Positions 23,569-32,208 of a DNA stretch of 47,512 bases are shown in pieces. The stretch spans positions 1 through 47,512 of the forward strand of contig DDZS01000028.1 of assembly GCA_002346425.1 (NCBI GenBank), written 5' to 3'. The notes under the pieces are model-generated. The model worked only from the letters and a program-made list of their open reading frames with translations. It did not search any database and was not told where the DNA came from. Source of the DNA: Alphaproteobacteria bacterium UBA3002 (GTDB taxonomy: Bacteria > Pseudomonadota > Alphaproteobacteria > Rickettsiales > UBA3002). Numbering within the stretch: the stretch's first letter is position 1; each line of letters starts with the position of its first letter. A program made the position numbers and the translations under genes.

Positions 23569-25313
23569 TTCGGCTCGTCCAACCCCTGTTGAATTTTTAC
23601 CTCGATAGCGTGCGGATCTTCCGGCTCAAACTCCAACGCGCGTTGCCATTGCCAGCGCGCCTCGCGTTTGCGTCCAACGCGCCAATAGGCATCGCCCAAA
23701 TGGTCATTAATCGTCGGGTCTTGCGGCACTTTATCCAGCGCACTTTCCAGATAGCGCACGGCCGCCTCATAATCTCCCCGCCAATAGGCTGCCCAACCCA
23801 TGGAGTCGATAATATGCGCCTCTTCCGGTAGCTGCTCATAGGCTTGTGCGATAAATTCCGCGGCCTCATCGATGCGCTCCTGATGGTCGAGCAAAGAATA
23901 GCCCAGATAATTTAATACATCCGGTTGTCCAGGCTGGAGCTCTAACGCTTTATTCAAATCTTTTTCCGCGTCATCCCAGCGCCCCAAACGTTCACGCGCG
24001 ATGGCGCGTTTATAATACACATCATAATCGGCTTCTTCATTGGATTCGGCCAGCCAGCGCGTCAGCAATTCTTCCATATTTTTAAATTGCTTTTCGCGGC
24101 GGTATATTTCGGAAAGCGCGAGGATGATTTCACGGTCTTGCGGATAATCTGCCGCAAGTTTTTGCAAATACATGATTGCCGGCTGCGCTTGTTCCATCGA
24201 ATAATAATTCACCGCCACGCGCAAACGTGCCGCTTTATCAAGATAGGAAGAATCCTCCACCGCATCATAATGCTGAATCGCGGCTTCGTAATCCTGCAAC
24301 TCTTCATACGCAGCCGCCAACATCAGCTGCAAATCCGCAAAACTTGGCCGCAATTGCAGGCCCAAGCGTGCATAAAGCATCATATCTTCTGCCAGATGCG
24401 GGCTGGAATGCATACTCGCGAGCAAAAAGTAAATTTCAGCGATCCCTTCTTGTGGCGTGATAATCCGACTCTCGCCATTCTGGGTCGCCTGATCGGTCAG
24501 TTTTGGCAGCAGCTCATCTTCCGCCTGCATTTCCAACGTGTTGAGCAAATCTTTCAGACCAGTCACACTCGGCTCATTGGCATGCTGGTTATGGAATAAG
24601 ATGGCCTGTCGCACCATGCGCAACGATGGCGTCGCCGGCAGGGTAATGGCTTTTTCAAACGCGAATGCCGCTTCTTCCACCCGTCCCAGTTGGTTGAGCA
24701 TAAGCGCCTGCTGGTAATAAATCAGCGGTAACAACGGGGCAAAGCTTTCATCGGCCTGCGGCAGTTCAAAACTTTCCGGGGCTATATCGCCTTTATTAAT
24801 GCGCCCAATCACGATCCACGCCTGTATCCAGTCATTGACGAGACTTAAGATGGACACATCTTCCAAATGCGCGGCCATCACCGCGGCCACGTCATACTCA
24901 TTCTCTAAAATAGCTTGGTTCAACAGAATTAACCGGGCGATATAATCCGCCGTATTCTTTTTCGCGAGTGCATTCGCCACAAACTGCGCCTCGGTATAAC
25001 GCCCATCCATCAGCAAGATACGCATGACACTGCGTACCAATTCCGGATCCTCTTTGTCCAAATAGCCAAGACTTAACACCGCAAATTCGGCGGCTTTATC
25101 GATATCCTGCTGAGATAGCGCAAAATGCCCGGCCAGGTAATTTCCGCTAAACGTATCGCGGATCGGGGTGCCCTGCACCTCATCATTCAATACTTTGATT
25201 GGATCGTAGCCGCGTTCGACGACCCCGATCATCATACCTATGACAGCGGCGGCCATGAAGACGATCGCTGCGCCAATGCCGATTAGCCAGCGCGATTTTC
25301 GAGATGAGGCCAT
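23565..25313 (-). CDS. Membrane-anchored TPR-repeat protein
   Basis: A 582-residue protein with one N-terminal membrane segment (WLIGIGAAIVFMAAAVIGMMIG) and about a dozen tetratricopeptide repeats, clearest from residue 350 on (YEELQDYEAAIQHYDAV, GRWDDAEKDLNKALELQPGQPDVLNYLGYSLL, GDYEAAVRYLESALDKVPQDP). Such proteins in alphaproteobacteria are scaffolds in the periplasm or at the outer envelope. The partner is unknown. ATG 25313 was chosen for its AAGGA ribosome site. The frame extends upstream without homology. It is coupled to ispE downstream. Confidence 0.85.
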   Translation of the reverse strand: MASSRKSRWLIGIGAAIVFMAAAVIGMMIGVVERGYDPIKVLNDEVQGTPIRDTFSGNYLAGHFALSQQDIDKAAEFAVLSLGYLDKEDPELVRSVMRILLMDGRYTEAQFVANALAKKNTADYIARLILLNQAILENEYDVAAVMAAHLEDVSILSLVNDWIQAWIVIGRINKGDIAPESFELPQADESFAPLLPLIYYQQALMLNQLGRVEEAAFAFEKAITLPATPSLRMVRQAILFHNQHANEPSVTGLKDLLNTLEMQAEDELLPKLTDQATQNGESRIITPQEGIAEIYFLLASMHSSPHLAEDMMLYARLGLQLRPSFADLQLMLAAAYEELQDYEAAIQHYDAVEDSSYLDKAARLRVAVNYYSMEQAQPAIMYLQKLAADYPQDREIILALSEIYRREKQFKNMEELLTRWLAESNEEADYDVYYKRAIARERLGRWDDAEKDLNKALELQPGQPDVLNYLGYSLLDHQERIDEAAEFIAQAYEQLPEEAHIIDSMGWAAYWRGDYEAAVRYLESALDKVPQDPTINDHLGDAYWRVGRKREARWQWQRALEFEPEDPHAIEVKIQQGLDEPK

Positions 25314-25402
25314 GCCGTTTTTTTCCTTATAAATTTTCTTGCATCGATTTCCTAAATGCTTAGTATGCGCCATTCGAAATTTAGTCAAAAAGAGAAACGG
25401 CC

Positions 25403-25585
25403 ATGAGTAGTAAAAATAACCCGGAAATGCGTGGACGCGTGACTGCGTTGCGTCAACACAACGGCAAAGAAGTGAAGCCGGTGCTATATATTAAAGGTTC
25501 CAGCCGCTTTATCGCCGGTGCATATGACAATGGCGAATTCGCCTGCGATGCCAATGGCACGCCGATTCCGTATAAGCAGATATAA
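25403..25585 (+). CDS. Small conserved unknown protein
   Basis: A 60-residue basic protein (RGRVTALRQHNGKEVKPVLYIKGSSRFIAGAYDNGEFACD), probably a small beta-rich fold. I do not recognise a family. An AGAGAAA ribosome site precedes the ATG, and a perfect hairpin follows the stop, which supports a real single gene. It is divergent from the TPR gene by 89 bp. Confidence 0.6.
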   Translation: MSSKNNPEMRGRVTALRQHNGKEVKPVLYIKGSSRFIAGAYDNGEFACDANGTPIPYKQI

Positions 25586-25592
25586 TTGTTAT

Positions 25593-25613
25593 GTCCTCGG
25601 CATAGCCGAGGAC
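25593..25613 (+). terminator. Strong 9-bp stem-loop after the 60-aa gene
   Basis: GTCCTCGGC-ATA-GCCGAGGAC is a perfect 9-bp stem with a three-base loop, eight bases after the stop codon. A short TTT follows. It is a good intrinsic terminator candidate, though the T-run is short. Confidence 0.55.
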
Positions 25614-25622
25614 TTTGCCTCC

Positions 25623-25693
25623 GCAATTCCTGCTGGAATTGCTTCAGCTGCCGCTCTTGCTGGCTCTTGATAGGCAAAGTCTGCTGACTTTGC
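25623..25693. repeat. Two stem-loops with CTGCTG apex
   Basis: Two perfect 8-bp hairpins with the same four-base loop lie in the gap before the sulfotransferase gene: GCAATTCC-TGCT-GGAATTGC (25623-25642) and GCAAAGTC-TGCT-GACTTTGC (25674-25693). Both are followed by TTC. Similar hairpins with a CTACTG apex occur at 32132-32200 when read on the minus strand. Confidence 0.6.
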
Positions 25694-25714
25694 TTCATTC
25701 CTAATCGAGACGAC

Positions 25715-26644
25715 ATGATGCCTGCTAGTCTTTACCCTGATTTTTATATCCTCGGCGCACAAAAGTCGGGCACGACCTCGCTTTGTGCGCTGTTAGAGCA
25801 GCATCCACAGCTATGCCTATCGCGCCCGAAAGAGCCAATGATCCTAAGCCGTGATGACATCGCGCTGCACCCCCATTTTTTCGCCGAGCAACAGGCACAG
25901 TGGGACAAACTTGATTGGCACGAGCATCGCGACACTTTTTTGAAAGACTACGCCAATTGTTTCGCCCATGCGACGGAAGCGCAATTGCTCGGTGATGGCT
26001 CGACCAGCTATTTATACAGCATGACCGCGCCGGAGCGAATCAAAACCATCACCCCAAATGCCAAATTCATTATTATTTTGCGCGACCCCGTCGCCCGCGC
26101 CTATTCGGCCTATTGGCATTTCGTTAAAAAAGGCCTCGCCTGCGAACCTTTTGCCAGCCATATTCGCTACGAACATACTTTAACGCTCGATGGCAGCGCC
26201 TATAGCCGCCATATTGCGCGTTGGCTGACAGCCTTCCCGCGCGAACAGTTTTTATTCTTATGTTACGAAGAAATGCTGGAAAATGTGGAGGCAACCGCCA
26301 CGCAACTTGCAGACTTTTTGGCCATCGATCCATGGCACACCCCAGAACTTCCGGAAAAAAACCGTGGCCGCCGTCCAAAATGGCTTTGGCTACAACTCAT
26401 GGCAAATTATGCCCGTCGCCGTGCTGGTATTCTTATTTCTGCCACGGGTGAAGAGACCACGCCTCGCGGGCATCCATTGTGCCGGAGCCTGATCGGCGAG
26501 CTCACCCACCGCAATCTGACGACCGCACCGCCGCCCCCCATGGACGAGCTATTGCAAGCGCGCCTTACCCGCTATTTCCGCGACATCAACCGGGAGCTAA
26601 ATACGCAAACCGGCTTAGATACTACGCGATATTGGTATCAATAG
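25715..26644 (+). CDS. Sulfotransferase (PAPS-dependent, heparan-type fold)
   Basis: Transfers sulfate from PAPS to a carbohydrate or similar acceptor. The 309 residues carry the 5'-phosphosulfate loop at the start (YILGAQKSGTTSLCALLEQHPQLC) and the 3'-phosphate motif FIIILRDPVARAYSAYWHF at about 110-130, with the invariant Arg and Ser. The later RPKWLWLQLMANYARRRAGIL fits the family's C-terminal half. The acceptor is unknown. No other sulfation or capsule genes are nearby. It is flanked by the stem-loop cluster and converges with argG. Confidence 0.87.
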   Translation: MMPASLYPDFYILGAQKSGTTSLCALLEQHPQLCLSRPKEPMILSRDDIALHPHFFAEQQAQWDKLDWHEHRDTFLKDYANCFAHATEAQLLGDGSTSYLYSMTAPERIKTITPNAKFIIILRDPVARAYSAYWHFVKKGLACEPFASHIRYEHTLTLDGSAYSRHIARWLTAFPREQFLFLCYEEMLENVEATATQLADFLAIDPWHTPELPEKNRGRRPKWLWLQLMANYARRRAGILISATGEETTPRGHPLCRSLIGELTHRNLTTAPPPPMDELLQARLTRYFRDINRELNTQTGLDTTRYWYQ

Positions 26645-26654
26645 TCCGTTACGA

Positions 26655-27866
26655 CTAATCCCGATGCGCCAAGCGTAACCGCAATGCATTCAATTTGATA
26701 AAGCCTTCCGCGTCTTTTTGGTTATAGACTTCATCCGCTTCAAAGGTCACATGCGCTTCGGAATAGAGGCTATAGGGCGATTGGCGGCCCAACGTGTAAA
26801 CCTGCCCCTTATACAATTTCAACCGCACCTTGCCGGTGACTTTTTCCTGACTCTTATCGATCAGCGCCTGCAGCATCTGGCGTTCTGGGGAGAACCAGAA
26901 ACCATTATAAATCAGCTTGGCGTAACGCGGCATCAGCTCGTCTTTCAGATGCATCGCCTCGCGGTCGAGGGTAATCGATTCCATCGCCCGGTGCGCGTCC
27001 AGCAGCACTGTGCCGCCCGGCGTTTCATAAATGCCGCGTGATTTCATGCCGACGAAACGGTTTTCCAACAAGTCGATACGGCCAATGCCATGCTTTCCGC
27101 CTAGCTTATTCAATTTTTCTAATAATGTCGCCGGAGACATCTTCTCGCCATTGATCGCCACCGCATCGCCTTTTTCGAATTCGACTTCGATGATTTCGGG
27201 CGTATCCGGCGCATCTTCCGGTTTCACGGTTAGGCGATAGGTCGAAGGATCGTTATCGGCATCTTCCCACGGATTTTCCAGCGCTTTGCCCTCGTAGGAA
27301 ATATGCAGCAGGTTCGCATCCATCGAATAAGGCGGTTCATCGCCACCTTCTTTGTCTTTCGGAATCGGAATCTGGTGCAATTTGGCATATTCCATCAATT
27401 TGGTCCGCGAATTCAGATCCCACTCGCGCCACGGCGCAATTACTTTAATATCCGGCTTCAAGCCATAATAGCCCAGCTCAAAACGCACCTGATCGTTACC
27501 CTTGCCCGTCGCGCCATGCGACACGGCATCCGCGCCCACTTGCTCGGCGATTTCAATCTGACGTTTGGCGATCAATGGCCGTGCGATCGAAGTCCCTAAA
27601 AGGTAAACCCCTTCATACAACGCATTGGCGCGGAACATCGGAAAGACATAATCACGCACAAATTCCTCCCGCAGATCGTCGATAAAAATATGCTCTTTTT
27701 TAACGCCCATCAATTCGGCTTTGGCGCGGGCGGGTTCCACTTCTTCACCCTGGCCGATATCGGCGGTAAAAGTGACCACTTCGCAGCCATACGTGTCCTG
27801 CAGCCAGCGCAGAATGATCGACGTATCCAACCCGCCTGAATATGCTAATACGACCTTTTTGACCAT
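26655..27866 (-). CDS. argG: Argininosuccinate synthase
   Basis: Joins citrulline and aspartate using ATP in arginine synthesis. The 403 residues are full length. The nucleotide loop AYSGGLDTSIIL (residues 8-19), TADIGQGEE, LGTSIARPLIAK and GATGKGNDQVRFE are all intact. The gene is divergent from rpmI with a 178-bp gap. No ARG-box was identified by eye. Confidence 0.98.
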   Translation of the reverse strand: MVKKVVLAYSGGLDTSIILRWLQDTYGCEVVTFTADIGQGEEVEPARAKAELMGVKKEHIFIDDLREEFVRDYVFPMFRANALYEGVYLLGTSIARPLIAKRQIEIAEQVGADAVSHGATGKGNDQVRFELGYYGLKPDIKVIAPWREWDLNSRTKLMEYAKLHQIPIPKDKEGGDEPPYSMDANLLHISYEGKALENPWEDADNDPSTYRLTVKPEDAPDTPEIIEVEFEKGDAVAINGEKMSPATLLEKLNKLGGKHGIGRIDLLENRFVGMKSRGIYETPGGTVLLDAHRAMESITLDREAMHLKDELMPRYAKLIYNGFWFSPERQMLQALIDKSQEKVTGKVRLKLYKGQVYTLGRQSPYSLYSEAHVTFEADEVYNQKDAEGFIKLNALRLRLAHRD

Positions 27867-27982
27867 TGGCTGCTCCTTTATAGTAACGAATTGATCTCAG
27901 CGGACACTTCTCTAACGTTTTGGGGCTGGCCTGTAAAGCGATTCCGCCTGTGCATGAATGCAAAAATAGTCGCAAAGAATAC

Positions 27983-28011
27983 TTGCATGATGGGCGATCA
28001 AGCGCTATACA
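27983..28011 (+). promoter_or_regulatory. Candidate promoter for rpmI-rplT-pheST
   Basis: TTGCAT (27983-27988) and TATACA (28006-28011) are spaced by 17 bp, 33 bases before the rpmI start. The matches are partial (three and four of six). No L20-binding pseudoknot or infC gene precedes rpmI here, so autoregulation of the E. coli type is not evident. Confidence 0.35.
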
Positions 28012-28044
28012 CCCGGTTCATTTTAGAAATTCTGGAGCACGTTT

Positions 28045-28245
28045 ATGCCAAAAATGAAGACAAAAAGCAGCTGCAAAAAACGCTTCTCGTTTACCGGGAC
28101 AGGCAAAGTAAAAGCCAACCAAGCGGGCAAACAGCACGGCATGATTAAACGCTCGAATACTGTGATTCGTAACCAGCGTGGCACGACCACTTTGTGTGAT
28201 GCGGATGCAAAAATCGTCAAAAAAATGATGCCGTACGGCGGCTAA
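28045..28245 (+). CDS. rpmI: 50S ribosomal protein L35
   Basis: Small basic large-subunit protein of 66 residues. The start MPKMKTKSSCKKRFSFTGTGKV and the end DAKIVKKMMPYGG are typical of L35. It is the first gene of the rpmI-rplT-pheS-pheT cluster; the usual upstream infC is absent in this window. An AGGAG-like site (TGGAGCA) precedes the ATG. Confidence 0.97.
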   Translation: MPKMKTKSSCKKRFSFTGTGKVKANQAGKQHGMIKRSNTVIRNQRGTTTLCDADAKIVKKMMPYGG

Positions 28246-28268
28246 TTTAAGGTAGTAGGAGAAGACAG

Positions 28269-28634
28269 ATGGCACGGGTAAAACGCGGTACGACCACACA
28301 CGCACGTCAGAAAAAAGTATTGAAGATGGCGAAAGGCTATCGTGGCCGTTCGAAGAACTGTTTCCGCATTGCGATCGAGAAGGTCGAAAAAGGCCTGCAA
28401 TACGCATATCGTGACCGTAAGGTGAAAAAACGTGATTTCCGCGGTCTTTGGATTCAACGTATCAACGCTGCCGCACGTCAGAATGACATGAAATATTCGA
28501 CGTTCATGAACGGCCTGAAACTGGCGGGTATTGATCTGGATCGTAAAGTGCTGGCCGATATCGCCATGCACGATGCCGCAGGCTTCACGGCACTAGCCCA
28601 ATCGTCGCAAGACGCGCTTAAAAAAGCAGCGTAA
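28269..28634 (+). CDS. rplT: 50S ribosomal protein L20
   Basis: Early-assembly 23S rRNA-binding protein, 121 residues. MARVKRGTTTHARQKKVLKMAKGYRGR is the L20 signature. The C-terminal globular part includes FMNGLKLAGIDLDRKVLADIA. A TAGGAGAAG ribosome site precedes it. It sits 23 bases after rpmI and nine bases before pheS. Confidence 0.98.
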   Translation: MARVKRGTTTHARQKKVLKMAKGYRGRSKNCFRIAIEKVEKGLQYAYRDRKVKKRDFRGLWIQRINAAARQNDMKYSTFMNGLKLAGIDLDRKVLADIAMHDAAGFTALAQSSQDALKKAA

Positions 28635-28643
28635 TCAAGGATT

Positions 28644-29720
28644 ATGTCGTTAGATATTGAAGCGCTACGTCAGGAAGCGCTCGACGCCGTATGTGCGACG
28701 ACATCCACTTCAGCATTAGAAGAAACGCGCGTTCAATGGTTAGGCAAAAAAGGTCGCCTTACTGCTGAGTTAAAAGCTATTGCTCAACTTTCAATTGAAG
28801 AAAAAAAAGCGATCGGCAAATCGCTCAACGAGTTGAAGCTTGCCCTGACCGACGCCATTGAGTCGCGCAAAGACGCGTTAAAGCGTGAAGAGATGTCGGC
28901 GCAATTAGCGCAGGACGTGGTCGACATTTCACTACCCGTCGTGCCGGAAACAATGGGCACGCTGCACCCCATCACGCGCGCCATGCAGGAATTGATCGCT
29001 ATTTTTGCCGATTTTGGCTTCGCCGTCGCCGAAGGCCCGCATGTGGAAGAAGATTTTTATAACTTCACCGCTTTGAACATTCCCGAATCTCACCCCGCGA
29101 GGCAGATGCACGACACCTTTTACGTGCAAGGCACCGATGATCAGGGAAATCCGAAAGTTTTGCGTACGCATACCTCGCCGGTACAAATCCGCACCATGCT
29201 GAATAGCCAGCCGCCGATCCGCATCATTGCGCCGGGCTCTACCTTCCGCTGCGATTCGGACATGACCCACACCCCGATGTTCCACCAGATCGAAGGATTG
29301 GTTATCGACAAAACCAGCACCTTCGCGCATCTCAAAGGCTTGCTGCGCGATGTGGTGGAAGCCTTTTTTGGTGTCGAAAACATCCCGGTACGTTTCCGTC
29401 CCAGCTATTTCCCCTTCACGGAACCGTCAGCCGAAGTCGATATCGGCTGCAAAAAAACGCGCGACGCCCTGCTGATCGGACAGGGAGATGACTGGCTAGA
29501 AATCCTTGGCTGCGGCATGGTGCATCCCAATGTTTTGCGTCATTGCAACCTCGATCCCGAAGAATGGCAGGGCTTCGCCTTTGGCATGGGCATTGAGCGA
29601 CTGGCGATGCTGAAATACAACATCCCAGATTTACGTAAATTTTTCGAATCCGACATTCGCTGGTTACAGCATTACGGCACTAACCCGCTTGCCTCTACTA
29701 ATCTGGCGGAGGGGCTATGA
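28644..29720 (+). CDS. pheS: Phenylalanyl-tRNA synthetase alpha subunit
   Basis: Catalytic subunit of the alpha2beta2 enzyme, 358 residues. An N-terminal coiled coil (about 1-85) is followed by class II catalytic motifs: HPARQMHDTFYV (motif 1 region), TSPVQIRTM, FRCDSDMTHTPMFHQIEG (motif 2) and GFAFGMGIERLAMLKY (motif 3). Its stop overlaps the pheT start (ATGA), which keeps subunits equal in amount. Confidence 0.98.
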   Translation: MSLDIEALRQEALDAVCATTSTSALEETRVQWLGKKGRLTAELKAIAQLSIEEKKAIGKSLNELKLALTDAIESRKDALKREEMSAQLAQDVVDISLPVVPETMGTLHPITRAMQELIAIFADFGFAVAEGPHVEEDFYNFTALNIPESHPARQMHDTFYVQGTDDQGNPKVLRTHTSPVQIRTMLNSQPPIRIIAPGSTFRCDSDMTHTPMFHQIEGLVIDKTSTFAHLKGLLRDVVEAFFGVENIPVRFRPSYFPFTEPSAEVDIGCKKTRDALLIGQGDDWLEILGCGMVHPNVLRHCNLDPEEWQGFAFGMGIERLAMLKYNIPDLRKFFESDIRWLQHYGTNPLASTNLAEGL

Positions 29721-32101
29721 AATTTACCCTGAACTGGTTGAAAGAACATCTGGATACGCAAGCCTCGCTTGAGGATATCAGCACCACATTGACGTCTATC
29801 GGGCTGGAAGTGGAAGGCATTGAAGATGCTGGCGCGGCCCTCGCGGCTTTTACCGTGGCAGAAATTGTGGAAGCCAAACCCCATCCTGATGCGGATAAAT
29901 TGCAAGTATGCAAAGTGAACAGCGCAGCTGGAGAACTGCAAATCGTCTGCGGCGCGCCAAATGCGCGCGCGGGTATTAAAGTTGCGTTGGCGCAAGTGGG
30001 CGCCACGATCCCGAATGGGGATTTCAAGATCAAGAAAAGCAAGATTCGCGGTGTCGAAAGCTGCGGCATGCTGTGTTCGGCAAAGGAATTAAACCTCGGC
30101 GACGACCATGCTGGCATCATGGAATTAGCCGCCGATGCCCCTATTGGAGCGCCAATCGCCGAGATTTTGGGCCTGGGCGACCCGGTCATCGAAATCGCTA
30201 TCACGCCGAATCGTGGCGATTGCCTTGGCGTGTATGGCATCGCGCGCGATCTTGCAGCGGCGGGGCTTGGGGTGCTGCGGCCATTGGTCTATCCCACCAA
30301 AGACGGGCAATGCGTCGAATATAATACCGCTGCAATCCCGCAGACATCGGAGCGTTTGTATATCGATTTAATGGAAGAGACCTGCAAAACCTTTTCCGGC
30401 GTATTGATTCATGGCGTCACTAACGGTCCCTCTCCTGCATGGCTTCGTCAGCGGTTAGAGGCGATTGGCCTGCGTTCGATTTCAACGCTGGTCGACATCA
30501 CCAATTATTTTACCTTCGCTTACGGGAGGCCCTTGCATGTGTATGATGCCGATAAAGTGCAAGGCACAATTACTGTTCGCCCTGCGAAAGAAGGTGAAGT
30601 GCTGGAAGCCTTAAACGATAAAACCTATACCTTACAAGGCGGCGAATGCGTGATTGCCGACGACGCAGGCATATTAGGGCTGGGCGGAATTGTCGGCGGC
30701 ATTCCCAGCAGCGTCACCGAAGAGACCAAGAATATCATCCTTGAATGTGCCTGGTTCGACCCTGTGGCCATTGCGATGACCGCGCGGGCGCATCAAATCA
30801 ACACCGATGCGGCTTACCGGTTTGAACGCACGGTTGACCCGGCTTTTGTAACCATCGGCATTGATATGGCCGCGCAAATGATTCTGGCGCTTTGCGGCGG
30901 CGTGGCGATGGACTCCACGCATGCAGGTGAACCACCGATTGAAGAAATTCTGATCGATTATCACGCCGCGCATGTGAACGCGCAAGCCGGTGTGGAAATC
31001 GACGAAGCACGGCAGGTAGAAATTCTCGAAGCGCTTTCGTTTCATGCGCATGGCAGCAAAGTGCAGGTACCGTCCTGGCGGTCAGATTGCCGGATTCCTG
31101 CCGATATTACCGAAGAGGTGTTACGCATTTACGGCTATGACAATGTGCCAAGCCGCTCGCTGCCGAAGCCGGAGCGCACCCCCGCGCCGTCGCTGTCATC
31201 CCAACAGGCCCGTATTCAGCAATTAAAGCGCCTGCTTGCGACGCGTGGATTGCATGAAACCTGTCATTACGCCTTCATGTCTTCCACCATTGCCGGTCAG
31301 TTTGCGCCCATTATCGACGATTTGAAATTGCGCAATCCCATATCTGCAGAACTTGACCTGATGCGCCCAACACTTCTCGCACATCTGATGCAGGCTGCGG
31401 GCAAAAACCACGCACGCGGCGCATCAGGAATTGCGTTATTCGAAGTGGGCGGCATCTACACTGAGCGTGGCCAGCAGACATGCATCGCTACCTTGCGCAG
31501 TGGCCAAAAGGCGCACGCACACTGGAAAAGCGGCAAGGCCACCTATGACTGGCTGGATGCGAAAGCCGATCTGTTCAGCCTGTTAGAAGCAGCAGGACTT
31601 GACCCACAAAAAGTGCAGATCAGTCGCGAAGCGCCAGAATATTATCACCCGGGCCAAAGCGCGGTCGTGACGCTGGGACCGAAAAACATCCTTGGCTATT
31701 TCGGGACACTGCATCCATTGACCTGTGAAGCGCTCGACGTGCCGACCGGGATGGTGGCGTGTGAGCTATTAATCGATGCTGTTCCGTTACCCAAAGCAAA
31801 AGCGCCCAAAGCGCTGGATGTGTCCGACCTGCAAGGCGTCAACCGCGATTTTGCGTTTCTCTACCCGCGCGATCATGCCGCGGGGGACCTGCTCACCGCT
31901 ATCCGCAAGGCCGATGCGATGATTGTCGATGCGTGGTTATTCGATGTTTATGCCGGTGAACATGTGGCGCAGGATCAGGTGTCCCTAGCGATTGGCATTC
32001 GGCTAATGCCGACGGAAAAAACGCTGACCGACGCGGAAATCGAAGCCGTCTCTGCAAAAGTGATTGATGCCGCAGAGGCGCTCGGTGGCAAACTGCGTTA
32101 G
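29717..32101 (+). CDS. pheT: Phenylalanyl-tRNA synthetase beta subunit
   Basis: Editing and tRNA-binding subunit of 794 residues. Domains in order: N-terminal OB-fold tRNA-binding domain (AEIVEAKPHPDADKLQVCKV, about 50-150), B3/B4 editing domain (about 210-385), B5 domain (about 400-475), catalytic-like core, and a C-terminal ferredoxin-like anticodon-binding domain (QGVNRDFAFLYPRD... to the end). It is complete and converges with purK across a 107-bp gap holding stem-loops. Confidence 0.98.
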   Translation: MKFTLNWLKEHLDTQASLEDISTTLTSIGLEVEGIEDAGAALAAFTVAEIVEAKPHPDADKLQVCKVNSAAGELQIVCGAPNARAGIKVALAQVGATIPNGDFKIKKSKIRGVESCGMLCSAKELNLGDDHAGIMELAADAPIGAPIAEILGLGDPVIEIAITPNRGDCLGVYGIARDLAAAGLGVLRPLVYPTKDGQCVEYNTAAIPQTSERLYIDLMEETCKTFSGVLIHGVTNGPSPAWLRQRLEAIGLRSISTLVDITNYFTFAYGRPLHVYDADKVQGTITVRPAKEGEVLEALNDKTYTLQGGECVIADDAGILGLGGIVGGIPSSVTEETKNIILECAWFDPVAIAMTARAHQINTDAAYRFERTVDPAFVTIGIDMAAQMILALCGGVAMDSTHAGEPPIEEILIDYHAAHVNAQAGVEIDEARQVEILEALSFHAHGSKVQVPSWRSDCRIPADITEEVLRIYGYDNVPSRSLPKPERTPAPSLSSQQARIQQLKRLLATRGLHETCHYAFMSSTIAGQFAPIIDDLKLRNPISAELDLMRPTLLAHLMQAAGKNHARGASGIALFEVGGIYTERGQQTCIATLRSGQKAHAHWKSGKATYDWLDAKADLFSLLEAAGLDPQKVQISREAPEYYHPGQSAVVTLGPKNILGYFGTLHPLTCEALDVPTGMVACELLIDAVPLPKAKAPKALDVSDLQGVNRDFAFLYPRDHAAGDLLTAIRKADAMIVDAWLFDVYAGEHVAQDQVSLAIGIRLMPTEKTLTDAEIEAVSAKVIDAAEALGGKLR

Positions 32102-32131
32102 CTAAGCTTAAACCAATTTTTCCGAAAGGGA

Positions 32132-32200
32132 GGCCAGTAGGCCGATCGCAGCCGTGAGCGTTGCGCCAGCAACCGCTCCATCGAGCTTTCAGTAGAAAGC
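32132..32200. repeat. Cluster of stem-loops with CTACTG apex between pheT and purK
   Basis: Three short hairpins fill the gap between two convergent genes: GGCC-AGTA-GGCC (32132-32143), GTTGC-GCCA-GCAAC (32160-32173) and GCTTTC-AGTA-GAAAGC (32185-32200). On the minus strand the first and third have a CTACTG apex, close to the CTGCTG apex of the hairpins at 25623-25693. They may stop transcription from both sides. The shared apex also suggests a repeat family. Confidence 0.5.
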
Positions 32201-32208
32201 GAGGGGAG

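Noticed and set aside
27891..28148. 85-codon frame upstream of rpmI as a leader peptide
   Set aside because: It overlaps rpmI in another frame and has no recognisable attenuation features.
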